Positions 42,501 through 51,469 of a stretch of DNA of 64,000 nt are shown here, one piece after another. Below the pieces are notes generated by a model. It saw nothing but the letters and a program-made list of their open reading frames with translations, searched no databases and was not told where the DNA came from. This DNA is from Macrosoma leucophasiata (taxonomy: Eukaryota; Arthropoda; Insecta; Lepidoptera; Hedylidae): assembly GCA_036365455.1 (NCBI GenBank), contig JAWQUS010000019.1:10578001-10642000 (forward strand), written 5' to 3'. A program made the translations under genes and the position numbers. How positions within the stretch are numbered: the first letter of the stretch is position 1; the number at the start of each line of letters is the position of its first letter.

Positions 42501-42640
42501 TCTTCATTCGAGTTATGTCCTTTTGTATTTAGTTTTAGTAATTTGGAATTAATTAGAGATACATTTGAACCTGAATCGTATACTCCATAAATTTCTAATT
42601 TATTATTTAACAGTAGTTTGATCTTAATTAATGGTGTCAC
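39530..42640 (-). CDS. Pol: protease, reverse transcriptase, RNase H, integrase
   Basis: 1036 codons, uninterrupted. Protease active site DSG at residue 22 (VYDSGSNVSLI). RT: SLDVNSAFW (D296), LPFGLKTAPAIFQ, YIDD at 359-362. RNase H: YTDGS (D508), E550, TDHKPLE (D575), D618. Integrase: HX4H (H696, H701) with CEIC, core D764, D822 and E858 (35 residues between the last two), and a C-terminal IGPYKII (GPY/F) module near 984-990; no chromodomain follows. The frame lies at -1 to gag and opens before any ATG: 42640 is GTG and the frame continues upstream to the slippery site, so it is most likely made as a Gag-Pol fusion. All key residues are present, so it could be enzymatically competent. Confidence 0.93.
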   Translation of the reverse strand: MTPLIKIKLLLNNKLEIYGVYDSGSNVSLINSKLLKLNTKGHNSNEENIVTINGVQKTSGLTNLKIKIFEIEENVDVYIIDEHKFRYDFLIGLDMIKKYKLIQNEELKITQKQYLHEKNSKKMEKKIDEGENEGNKYENENKINFNEHIKEEEFEIKVGHLDDDKREEINKLIQQYQSVFAKNKYDVGMVKRYEARIDLLMDKYCSKRPYRCTIEDKIEIAEQIAELLDNALIEESYSPFAAPVTLTFKKEENKKSRLCIDFRDLNKIVVPQAQPFPLIDDLMTKTRNCKFFTSLDVNSAFWSIPLRVEDRKKTGFVTQEGHFQWTCLPFGLKTAPAIFQRILCNILRKYKLTDFAVNYIDDILIFSNSFDEHISHLKQLLEAIQMEGFRLKFIKCTFASDSVKYLGHIIQYNSIQPLKDNLISIKEFPVPKTQKNIRQFLGKVNFYHKYIPRSAIILDPLHNLLRKNQKFVWSEECQNAFEKIKSLLCSQPILEIYDQNLPINIYTDGSLLGVGAILKQVQLDGKEKPVAYFSKKLNGAQKKKKAIYLECLAIKEALRYWQYWLIGKSFTVYTDHKPLENMNLKARTDEELGDLTYYLSQYDFKIKYSPGKDNLEADCLSRNPVLEPEDNLEEQLKVVNLITLEDIVIDQNQNKEIQRNNNKIIKKHNLYFKRIRNKEKIIITEEFSIKFIKRIHEDLCHIGVGQMLTTISSLYATKNLTKNIKNVCRNCEICIKNKTRGQHKYGLMSYLGPATRPFEIVSIDTIGGFGGSRSTKKYIHLLVDHFTRYAFIITSKTQGAHDFIKLINKVAETEEIGMLLTDQYPGINSKEFKKFLTDKQITIIFTAVNAPFSNGLNERLNQTIVNKIRCKINEDGENRAWTTIAHECVEKYNQTNHSVTGYAPCYLLYGTDVKVLPKELQQGGINSDWIGDKKTALNNTLKSHYYNKMRYDRNRKQREFSVGDLVYIENGNKLNRKKLDELRIGPYKIIKKKSNTIYEIDTGHRKTESNLFHITKLIPVQITEDENVQVSNGELE

Positions 42641-42642
42641 TA

Positions 42643-43779
42643 CTAGTTTTTTTGTTCTGTTTCATTTAACTCTGCTTCAATCACTGAATTATTTACATGT
42701 TTAATATATCTTTCATTTAATTTATCATCTTCTCTAACTCTAAACCAGCATGCAGCTTTGGAATGATAGCGAACCCCTTTATTTAATTTTACGCATATTT
42801 TGCATGGATAACGTCCTTCATTTGTAATATTTATCCTTTGATTTTCATACTTTCTGTACGTTCCATTCCTATTTTTATTTACCAAATGTTCATACTTTCT
42901 CACCTCATTGAATAAACATACTATATCGTTCATTGCTTCTCTATTTATCTTCTCAAATACAAAACCTGGCAAACCTACCGCTATCAGATCCACCAGTGTA
43001 CCTGTATCAATTGAATTTCTCATGTCCAATAAAAGTTTTTCCTTTTTAATGGCATAGTCCACTAATGAACCATCCTTATATTTAAATAACAATGCATAGG
43101 TCACTTGGTTCCAGTTTTGGTTTGCAAATGACTCGCACAACTTTTCTTTCCAAACTATCCACTCTGAGTTGAGTGTTAATTTTATAATCATTGAGCTGTA
43201 CCAATCAACACAACTTTTATCCATAAATAGTCGGAGAATCTCAATTTTTTGTTCATCTTTCATAATACCGAAGCGAGAACATTCTCTCTCAAAAATGTCA
43301 ATCCATTGCCTTGCATTCGAGTTTTTGCTCGTAAATTTCTCAATCACAAACTTCTCTGCGACATATTTCAGATTCTGTTTTTTTAAATCATGTGTATTTT
43401 CTATTAACTTTGTAAACATTTCTTCCAATAAATTCGAATCTCTAATTTGTTCTTCAGATGCTCGGTTATGTTCAATTTCCTCCAGATATTGTTCTCCAAA
43501 TTGTAAGTTACCATCAGCATCTATGTAAATTTCTCGTAATTTATCTGTCATAGTTATCCAAACTCTTCGTGTCTGATGTCTTTTCTTTAAACTATTTTTT
43601 ACTTTGTTGTACACAGCTGTCTTAATTAATTCTTCGTGAAATCCAACAGACTGTAATTCCTCTGGTATAGCAAATTTTTTTTCATCTTTAGTTGTGATTG
43701 AGGTTACACAACAAATATTAGATTTTCCATCATTCGCCGGTAAAATCGTGAATTCAAAACGTAACTGCTCCATTTGCAT
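42643..43779 (-). CDS. Gag-like structural protein
   Basis: 378 codons from ATG 43779 to TAG 42643, open throughout. Position, size and a C-terminal Cys/His segment (CKICVKLNKG then HSKAACW, C-X2-C-X9-H-X4-C, an elongated variant of the retroviral zinc knuckle) support Gag. The leader between the primer site and the ATG is only about 15 bases. Its last sense codons are CAA AAA AAC before TAG, which forms the frameshift site to pol. Confidence 0.85.
   Translation of the reverse strand: MQMEQLRFEFTILPANDGKSNICCVTSITTKDEKKFAIPEELQSVGFHEELIKTAVYNKVKNSLKKRHQTRRVWITMTDKLREIYIDADGNLQFGEQYLEEIEHNRASEEQIRDSNLLEEMFTKLIENTHDLKKQNLKYVAEKFVIEKFTSKNSNARQWIDIFERECSRFGIMKDEQKIEILRLFMDKSCVDWYSSMIIKLTLNSEWIVWKEKLCESFANQNWNQVTYALLFKYKDGSLVDYAIKKEKLLLDMRNSIDTGTLVDLIAVGLPGFVFEKINREAMNDIVCLFNEVRKYEHLVNKNRNGTYRKYENQRINITNEGRYPCKICVKLNKGVRYHSKAACWFRVREDDKLNERYIKHVNNSVIEAELNETEQKN
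42646..42652 (-). promoter_or_regulatory. -1 ribosomal frameshift heptamer A AAA AAC
   Basis: On the coding strand the gag frame reads CAA AAA AAC TAG. The heptamer is in the correct X XXY YYZ phase, and slipping back one base enters the pol frame (CTA GTA GTG ACA). The stop codon directly follows the heptamer. A downstream pseudoknot was not evaluated. Confidence 0.85.
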
Positions 43780-43794
43780 CTTTTTATAAACAAA

Positions 43795-43804
43795 ATTGTC
43801 GTTT
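43795..43804 (-). other. Putative self-primer binding site
   Basis: AAACGACAAT on the coding strand begins immediately after the 5' LTR end. It is the exact complement of ATTGTCGTTT in the LTR (43939-43948). No stretch beginning TGG lies here, so tRNA priming of the usual kind is unlikely. Confidence 0.7.
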
Positions 43805-44165
43805 TATAAGTCTGTTTTACTACATGAAAGAAATAAACCTTGTGTTGCTGTAAAGAAGGTTTATTGTTAGTTTTTTTTATACAGAGACTATTTTATTTAG
43901 GTAATATAAAACAATATGAACTCAAACCTGTAAAGAAGAAACGACAATGAAAGTTTATTCTTTCACTTTTAAAACATAAAATAATATAATATTAAAATTT
44001 TCATTGACTATCCAATTGTCAATCAACTCGTATTTAAATCTGTCATCTGACATTCTGAATTCGTTTCTTCTTTAAAATCAGACAATTAAAAAGTTAAAAA
44101 CTATAACCAAACTTCATGGTAAGTAAACACACAGAGTGCGAAGAAAGAAATAGTATTTCTTTACA
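43805..44165 (-). repeat. 5' LTR of the intact element
   Basis: 361 bp, partner of 39132-39492. It carries the predicted promoter and transcript start. Confidence 0.92.
43948..43986 (-). promoter_or_regulatory. Predicted LTR promoter and transcript start
   Basis: On the coding strand TATTTTATGTTTTAAAAG lies about 20-38 bases before TTTCATTGTC, an initiator-like context. With the A of CATTG (complement of 43948) as +1, the RNA would begin ATTGTCGTTT, exactly the ten bases that pair with the primer site. Confidence 0.5.
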
Positions 44166-44380
44166 AATATAAACATTGACAAATTTTTGAAGTGAAAATT
44201 TGGAAATCTTTTAACATCCATATGAACACCAAGCTTGTTTGCTATCTACGCTAAATTAAAAAAAACTACCAATTGCCGGCAGATGGATTAATATAAGGAG
44301 GTAGTGCTTAGCTCTCGACCTCCAACATTATAGCTCTGTCACCAGTAAAACAGTAGCGAAAAAGTTTATAGTCTCCTATA
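44166..44380. other. Unassigned flank
   Basis: Possible decayed Rep-A scraps (CAAGCTTGTTTGCTATC, GGAGGTAGTGCTTAGC), otherwise nothing. Confidence 0.35.
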
Positions 44381-44690
44381 TAATAATAAAATAATAATGG
44401 CAACCCATTATACGTCCCACTGCTGGGCACGAGTCTCTCCCCTTTTTGGGGGGAGGCCTGGAGCTTACTCCACCACGCTGCTCCAATGCGGGTTGGTGGA
44501 GACACGGGTTAGTGGCCAACCCGCTGTCGGATGTTTTCAAACCGCCCATTTAACGACTGCTATAACAAGCGTTAAGCTCCGAAGCACGGAAACGCGCATT
44601 TCAATTTGCCACTTGCGGTCACCCATCACACACCCGGCCGCACCCGTATCGCTTAACCAAGTACGTCGCTTACCATCTACACCAGCCGCG
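44381..44690. mobile_element. Rep-B copy with (TAA)n start
   Basis: TAATAATAAAATAATAATGG start, CCACTGCTGGGCACGAGTCT, GGGGGGAGGCCTGGAGC, GCCAACCCGCTGTCGGATG, CTACACCAGCCGCGAG end. The block between AACCGCCCA and CAACAAGCGTTAAGC is shortened. Confidence 0.8.
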
Positions 44691-45055
44691 AGTCGCCTTC
44701 AGTCTCCAATATTCTCTCTATTATATACTCAAGGCATTCCTTAGATATAGTGACCATGACACTGCGATGCACATACATATTATATCATATTTTCCTAAGC
44801 AAATACTTTCGCGGTTCATAAATTGGAAAATGTGTTTGTTTTCCGATATCGGATCCGATATGATGTTGACACAGTCCACATTCGGTTCGGAAACGAGGAC
44901 AATACGGAGTCCGGGGAATTTGTCGGATTAATCGAGTACTCATACTGATGCTGAGCCAATCAGTCAATTTCAATTCATGAATGTGACGTTTGTTTAAGTG
45001 AAAGTTTTTGCGTATTTTTTATGTATGGTCCAAGAGCTAGTGAACCGTTCGAGTA
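44691..45055. other. No recognisable gene
   Basis: Only short open frames with no recognisable domain; nothing identified. Confidence 0.35.
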
Positions 45056-45620
45056 TCGGAACGCCTGTAAGGCTAGAATTTTTTGTAGGGATGAGGCATA
45101 ATATGATAAGTCCGATAACCTTCGCCTGGCAAGGATCAGCCCGTCACGTAATCTGGATTTCTGATGAGAAAAGTTACTTCCATATTTTTGATCGGGCAGC
45201 TATAGTTTTGCGACCATAATAATTATTGTTGTGTCTTATTTATATTTGTAGTGGTGTTTCCATGACAACGGAAGTGTGTTTCCATGACGATGAAATTGTT
45301 AGGACGAATTCAATAAATTATGTATCCAGCGTATCATGTAATGTAAATTGTACATCAATTAATTAGCCTGCTATTGATATACGATTGAGTCGCTCATTTG
45401 CAGTAAACAAATCGTGATATTCTTTAAATATTCGAACCCACAAAAATTTAACTTAAGACGTAACATAAATGCCCGCAATCGAGCCAGATCTAAAAAATGG
45501 AAGTAATTTTTGTCATCAGAAATCCAGATGACATAACGGGTTGATCCTTGCCAGGCGATGGTTTTTGTACTTAGCATGTTATGATGAATCCCTACAAATT
45601 TTCTAGCCTTACAGGGCCAA
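45056..45620. mobile_element. Fold-back element with ~140-bp inverted arms
   Basis: The left arm (CGCCTGTAAGGCTAGAATTT, GGCAAGGATCAGCCCGTCAC, ATCTGGATTTCTGATGAG, to about 45200) is inverted at 45480-45618 (CAGAAATCCAGATGACATAA, GATCCTTGCCAGGCGATGG, TCTAGCCTTACAGG). The arms are diverged. The middle contains a GGTGTTTCCATGACAACGGA / TGTGTTTCCATGACGATGAA doublet. No clear target duplication. Confidence 0.7.
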
Positions 45621-45748
45621 CGTTACTCGGAAGGTTCAGTATCTCTCCTACTAGTACCTTGTTATATTATTATGATATAACATAACTCGGACATTCTCAT
45701 GTTAAGATGCTCTTTATATTTCTGTCAAATGGTTGTAGAGTTGGTTTA

Positions 45749-46012
45749 ACTGGTGGCAGAGCTCCAGTGACGGAGCTCGCGGGCGTAGGCACCACCGCAT
45801 TACCTAATATACTTGCCGCTAAATGGTAGTGTTCAGCACTATTGTGTTCTGGTCAGGTGCTAATGTACGGCCCTGTAATTTCCGGCACAGAGGCATAACA
45901 CCTTAGGCCTCAGGAGTGGCAACGCATCTGCATTTTGACCTTGGTCTTAGTATAGGCTGCAGTAATCACTAAACATCAATGTGAACTGCATGCTAGTTTG
46001 CCACTTACATTA
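45749..46012 (+). mobile_element. Rep-A retroposon
   Basis: ACTGGTGGCAGAGCTCCAGT to GCCACTTACATTAAATTAA. A deletion removes the GTGTGGGTGTC block before CTATAGGCTGC. Confidence 0.8.
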
Positions 46013-46070
46013 AATTAACATTAAAAAGTATTTTTTCAACGTTCAATTAAAACGATTTATACAACTATTA

Positions 46071-46257
46071 TTGACATCTCCGGGCACTTTACCAAACTTC
46101 GAGGTACTGGTAAACTTCCAGAGAATGGAAAAATCCCAATAAAACCAGATATAAAGGATTTTACACCTTTATCTCTAATATCCTCCGACCCGGCAATCGA
46201 ACCTGGGACCCCAGCGTAGTAGTAGTGGCCTGCTACCACTAGGCTACTGAGGCAGTT
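46071..46257 (-). mobile_element. SINE T1, tRNA-like head part
   Basis: Same span as the 36604 copy (TTGACATCTCCGGGCAC to GGCTACTGAGGCAGTT). The B-box-like GGTTCGATTGCC is mutated at one base. Confidence 0.75.
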
Positions 46258-47784
46258 ATAAAAGTTATAATAGACAAAAACCTGTAACTGTTATAATAGA
46301 TTCACTGTACGAGTCTAACTTGTACTGATTTCTGATTTTCAACACCATCACGATACCTCAAAAAACAGAATGAACCATCCGTCACAAACTGCAAACAATG
46401 GAAGTGCAAAATTCTCAAGACGACCGTCTATTAACTAGGTACATAAATAACTTAGAAATGTAAGGATAATGGAGCAAAATTCAAAACAATGGGACGATGG
46501 CAGACGAAAATGAGTTTTGTTGCGCGGACATAAGACAATAGGATTTTGGGGTAATGTGAATATGGCAAGACGAATGGTTGTCGGGTTGGTTTCGTTCGTT
46601 TATGGGATATTCGTCCTACACTTCATCGAAACGGGTGGCTGTGAAGGCTTTATTTTAGGAGCAGTTATTTTAAGTAGTTGGTAATATTAATAAAATGTGG
46701 CAACACTTCTCATAACTGTATTTTGTCCAAAACAATTCCCAATATTTAGGGAATAAAACAAATTAAAAAAATACAAATAAAATTATAATCGCTATAATAT
46801 TCCCATTTCGGTATTTTCATCTTCAAAATTAATGGAACTGAAACCAGAAAAAGAATTCTGATTCTCAATTTCACAAGCCAAACGCTTAGTCCGATCGTTC
46901 CTCTCTATCGTTAGTTCTATGCTCTCGCTTGCACGTTCGGCTTAAGCGGAGCGTGATACTTTTTTTTTTTTTGTTAATATGGCATCGCTATTACGCATAT
47001 TGCCAGTGTCAAGTAAAACGATAATTCATATTTATTTAAGCAGCGTAAAAGATAGTATAATATAGTCATCAAGTATAATATGTAAGTATCAAGTATATAA
47101 GTTATCAAGTGTAATATGTCAGTCAAATGAGTTACAATCAAGTTATTCGAGTAAAGCGATGGCTGCTTTACCAGAACATTTACAATGAAGTTTTGGAGGC
47201 AACCTGAAAGGTCGTGTTTTCGCACTGTTATTCTTTTTCACTATACACGGGCACTGTAATAAACCTATATCAAACAAAATGCCACCAATTTTATTCAATA
47301 TAACTTAAAAATACATTAAGAAAATGAAAAAATAAAATAAGAGCACCATACGCCTCTTTCAAGGTTCCCGCCAAAAAAAACAGCGTGATACTTCTTTGTG
47401 CGTGTAACCGGCGTTCATTATAAAAAAAAACTATAATACTACAGAAGACACTCAACAAGTACATTCGTATGAGAAAAAGCAATCATAAAATTGAATTAAA
47501 AAATATAGAAAAATGTACATAGCTTTAATCCCACAAAGCAAGGTAACTGGCACTACAACCGGCTCAACCCGGATAAGCTTCAAAGGTACTCGTTTAAATC
47601 TCCGGACACCCGGTTGTTGTGGACAGATAGTTGTAAAACATTATGATAGAGGTGGTTCATATTTTCATATACCTACATTACATTTTTTAATGTTAATTTC
47701 TATGTAATTGTTTTTTTATATGTAAAAAATAAACTAAATCATTAAATTTTAAACTGCTTCAATAGCCTAGTGCTAGCATGCATT
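46258..47784. other. No recognisable gene
   Basis: AT-rich, with small open frames lacking known domains (for example 46974-47225 on the minus strand). AAGCGGAGCGTGATAC near 46945 and CAGCGTGATACTTC near 47382 are the only echo noticed. Nothing assignable. Confidence 0.35.
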
Positions 47785-49350
47785 TATTAATTTATTCATT
47801 TATTTATTTATTCATTTATTCATTTATTTCATATAATTAGGCTCCTGGAGAGCACTTTTACATCGTCATTTTTTTTTAAACTAACCTAGAGTGAATAACC
47901 ACTAATAATAATCAAAAACACATAATAAATTAAATAGACACTGAACAATTTTGTATAATATGGAAAGCATCAATTATTTACAAATTCCTCCATTTCCCCA
48001 TTTCAAAAGAAACTGAGAAAGAATGAATTTGGTCGCCATAATAAAGGTTATTCACTTGGCAGAATTCCAAGGGCAATCAATACTGAGAAGAACTCCGCCA
48101 CTGAAGAAACTCAGTACAGCTCTTTTGAATATAAACTTAAATCTAATACAGTCTGTAAATCCAAAGTACAGGTTTTCGAAATAGCCTGGGAGCGATCGCT
48201 TCAATCCCATGGTGTAGTGACATTTAGATAATCACATGTTTTATAATAGTTGCACATATATAAGCGTTTTTTGATAACTTTCTTAAATTTATTAATCGAA
48301 AGACTTTGAACATCTTCAGGTATTTTGTTAAAGAAGCGTATACATTGACCTCTAAAAGAATTACTCACCCTATGCAGTCGTGTTGTGTGCACAGACAACT
48401 TGTGTTTGTTCCTAGTATTCATATAATCATTAGCTCTAGTAGGAAATTCGCTAATATTTTTACGTACATATTTTCGTAAATGTATTGCGAAGCTACAGTC
48501 AATATATTTATTTCCTTAAATTTATCTCTGAGAGACACTCGCGGACTTAGCCCGTAGATAGCACGCACAGCTCTTTTCTGTAAAACAAAAATGGTGTTGA
48601 CATCGGCTGCATGCCCCCATAGTAAAATTCCATAGGACATTATACTGTGAAAATAGCTAAAATAAACCAATCGAGCCGTCTCAACGTCAGTTAAGGATCG
48701 TATCTTTTTTACCGCAAACGCTGCGGAGCTTAGTCTACGGACTAGATTGGAAATATGAGGACCCCACTGCAATTTTGTATCCACGGTTAAGCCAAGAAAT
48801 ACCGTGGAGTCTACTAATTTCAATGCTTCCTCGTTTAGTTTCACATTGGTTGCAACCTGTTTAACGTTAGGTGTACAAAATTTAATACATTTTGTCTTTC
48901 TACTATTTAACAGTAGGTTGTTAGCACTAAACCAATGTACTATTTTAGAGAGGGCATTGTTTACATCGTCACAAGCTACTTGTTGCCTTTTCATTTTGAA
49001 TATGAGAGAGGTATCATCTGCAAATAATATCATTTCTTGATTATCGTTAACGATGTATGGCAAGTCATTAATATAAACTAAAAACAGAAATGGACCCAGA
49101 ATTGAGCCTTGCGGGACCCCCATATCCATCGAAGTGCCAGGAGATCTCGTTCCATTTATATCAACATACATGGTTCTCGAGCTTAAATATGAAGTCATAA
49201 GTTCGAGAGCGGTATCTCGAATTCCGTAGTGGTATAATTTTCTGACCAATGTTTCATGCTGGACGCAATCAAATGCTTTGGATAAGTCACAGAATACCCC
49301 TAGATACCCAGTTACATAAAAGCTTCTACACTGCTCAACCACCAACATTT
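47785..49350 (-). mobile_element. 5'-truncated Jockey/CR1-type LINE, second copy
   Basis: RT ORF plus ~400-bp 3' UTR ending in a TTCATTTATTTATT-type repeat (47788-47830). Closely related in protein to the 24.5-25.9 kb LINE (YFSYFHS(I/V)MSYGILLWG shared). Truncated just inside RT. Confidence 0.8.
48201..49348 (-). pseudogene. LINE reverse transcriptase, one frameshift
   Basis: Frame 48419-49348 covers VFCDLSKAFDCVQHE, MGVPQGSILGPFLFLVYIND, active site LFADDTSLIF (intact), NNLLLNSRKTKCIKF, FLGLTVDTKLQWGPHI and LQKRAVRAIYGL. Near 48420-48480 the frame shifts, and the C-terminal part continues as MNTRNKHKLSVHTTRL to CDYLNVTTPWD at 48201. Only the 5' truncation and a single frameshift were noticed, so it is younger than the other LINEs here. 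It has no endonuclease domain. Confidence 0.85.
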
Positions 49351-49424
49351 ATTTTTCCATTCCATTTTTTATTGATTATATTCCAACCAATTTACAAAAA
49401 AAAAATCATATTTGAACACAAACC

Positions 49425-49560
49425 TTTCTCGTGACACTCTATTTATTGGGAAAAATTGCATGAAAATCTGTGCAGTAGTCTTTGAGTTGGTCACGAACAG
49501 ACAGACAGACGCCGGGGGACTTTGTTTTATAATAATTATAGATATAGACCGATAGATACG
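49425..49560 (+). repeat. RTE-like 3'-end remnant
   Basis: GAAAAATTGCATGAAAATCTG, GGTCACGAACAGACAGACAG, GCCGGGGGACTTTGTTTTAT; paired with the 4380-4510 remnant. Confidence 0.5.
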
Positions 49561-49904
49561 TGTATAGATGCAACATACGTAGCATTGCTACGCTGATAAT
49601 ATTAAGTGCTACGTACGTAGCCGTTTGCTACGAACCGTGCTACGACAAAAATAAATTTGTCTATATTTTCCTTTCTGCAGTAGCAAACAAAAATTTTGTA
49701 TCTACCGCAGCGTACTTAAGTCTTAAACTTAGTTCGCTTGCTCCGAGACTTAGGTTATTTACGCAAACAAAGTGAATCTGTATCAAATTGGCTTTTAACT
49801 TAACAGCTTTATAACAAAGTACGGAGACGCGGTGGCCTTTAGTACGGACTCAGGGACCTGATCGTTTTGTAGTATTAACTGGTTTATGAGGTCAGAGAAG
49901 TTAA
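49561..49904. other. No recognisable gene
   Basis: A GCTACG(T/A)ACGTAGC-like series around 49570-49645 (ACGTAGC repeated) is the only regularity. Confidence 0.35.
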
Positions 49905-50103
49905 ATAGTCAAACGTCACTTAATCCCTACTAATATTATAAATGCGAAAGTAACTCTGTCTGTCTGTCTGTTACCCTTTCACGTCCAAATGACTGAACTG
50001 ATTTTTATGAAATTCGGTGCAGAGATAGAGTTGACTTTGAGAAAGAACATAGGCTACTTTTTAAATGACATCCACCCGGGTGAAGCCGCGGTCAACAGCT
50101 AGT
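49905..50103 (-). repeat. RTE-like 3'-end repeat
   Basis: Minus orientation: CCCTACTAATATTATAAATG and (TCTG)n at the left, CACCCGGGTGAAGCCGCGGT and CAACAGCTAG at the right; reverse of 62722-62912. Confidence 0.7.
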
Positions 50104-50149
50104 TTACGATAAATTTAAAACTTCAAACACTATGCTTACTGGTATTTTT

Positions 50150-50421
50150 ACTGGTGGTAGAGCTCCAGTGACGGAGCTTGCGGGCGTAGGCACCACCGCA
50201 TTAAGAAATATACTTGCCGCTAAATGGTAGTGTTTAGCACTATCGTGTTCCGGTCAGGTGGTAATGTACGGCCCTGTAATTTTCGGCACAGAGGCATAAC
50301 ACCTTAGGCCTCAGGAGTGGAAACGCATCTGCATTGTGTGGGTGTCTATAGGCTGCAGTCATCACTTAACATCAATGTGAACTGCATGCTTGTTTGCCAC
50401 TACAATAACATAAAAAAAAAA
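50150..50421 (+). mobile_element. Rep-A retroposon
   Basis: ACTGGTGGTAGAGCTCCAGT to ACAATAACATAAAAAAAAA. It lacks the TTTTGACCTTGGTCTTTG segment. Confidence 0.85.
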
Positions 50422-50575
50422 CTATATAAACTTGTTAAATGCTGGTTACAAACAAATGTAAAGCTCGTTTCGTTCACAATTTTTAAATTAATCCCGTCAA
50501 TAAAACTACATAAAACATCCTTCTCTAACGTAACATTTAAACCCTACAAAATAATGTAAGAAATCGACGACCCAG

Positions 50576-50725
50576 TTAGTCCAGCGGTGTGAAATGACCG
50601 TTCGATTCGTAGGGTCACGAGTTCGATCCCCGCACCGTGTTGTATGTGTACAACGGCACCCACGACACAGGCTTATACCTATTGTGAGGCTGTGAGTGTA
50701 AGCGAATGTTTATTTTTAATCCTGC
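50576..50725 (+). mobile_element. tRNA-derived SINE (family T3), internally deleted
   Basis: GACGACCCAGTTAGTCCAGCGG head (A-box-like), GAGTTCGATCCCC (B-box-like), then TGTGTACAACGGCACCCACG and GGCTGTGAGTGTAAGCG. It lacks the ATATTTG(C/T)ATGGCCTACAGA block present at 54964 and 61382. Confidence 0.75.
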
Positions 50726-51119
50726 ATAGGCTTAAAAACCTGCCTCGAAATTACTCCCGCATTTAATCTATGAGCCCACTCTAACACTTCAGTTGCAGAC
50801 AGTCTAGTTTTAAATCATCCTCAAATATTAGCTATCTCTGTCATTTGCACGCGATTTATAGAGACAAAAACTAACTGCACGCCTGTGGACACATGACACA
50901 TGAAGGGCAAATAAATGCATGCAAGTGTTAATAAGAGTGAATACATATATGCATGCATGCAAGTGTTAAAACATGTGAAGTATGTGTTTTGTTTCCTGCT
51001 ATAAGTGACGAGTCGATTGATTTGAATAATTACTGAATTTCAAGCTAAAACGGGTTTCTTAAATGTAGCTTTATGCTTTGTAATTCCTGAAAGGGTAGAC
51101 ATTGGCCACATTTTTCCAG
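50726..51119. other. No recognisable gene
   Basis: ATGCATGCA(T/A)GCAAGTGTTAA occurs twice near 50915-50970; otherwise unassigned. Confidence 0.35.
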
Positions 51120-51331
51120 TTTTTTAATGTAATAGATGTGGCAAACAAGTATGTAGTTCACATTGAAATTGACACCCACACAAAGACCAAGGTCAAAATG
51201 CAGATGCGTTACCACTCCTGAGGCGTAAGGTGTTATACCTCTGTGCCGGAAATTACAGGGCCGTACATTACCACCTGACCGGAACACGAAAGTGCTGAAC
51301 ACTACCATTTAGCGGCAAGTAAATTAGGTAC
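51120..51331 (-). mobile_element. Rep-A retroposon, truncated both inside and 5'
   Basis: TAATGTAATAGATGTGGCAA tail, then a deletion to GACACCCACACAAAGACC, ending at CGGCAAGTAAATTAGGTA. Confidence 0.8.
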
Positions 51332-51469
51332 TGGAAGAGGCCTTCGCGTCTACTGATGCACTAGAAATATAATGAAGAAAGTGACCGATGTGCTATTTGT
51401 TTTTATAATATAACTTAACTGTGTTAAGAATTTCTAGTAAATAAAAGCTTAATAATAATAATAATAAGG

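Larger units (their letters stand above)
39132..44165 (-). mobile_element. Apparently intact Ty3/Gypsy-type LTR retrotransposon
   Basis: 5034 bp with two 361-bp LTRs differing at one position seen. It has gag and pol complete and open, a canonical -1 frameshift site, and a purine tract flush with the 3' LTR. No env. No TGG-type tRNA primer site is present; instead ten bases flush with the 5' LTR complement part of the LTR (see 43795-43804). The target lies in (AT)n and the right flank reads AATATA, so an ATAT(A) duplication is possible but not provable. Near-identical LTRs and open frames point to very recent insertion. Confidence 0.93.
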
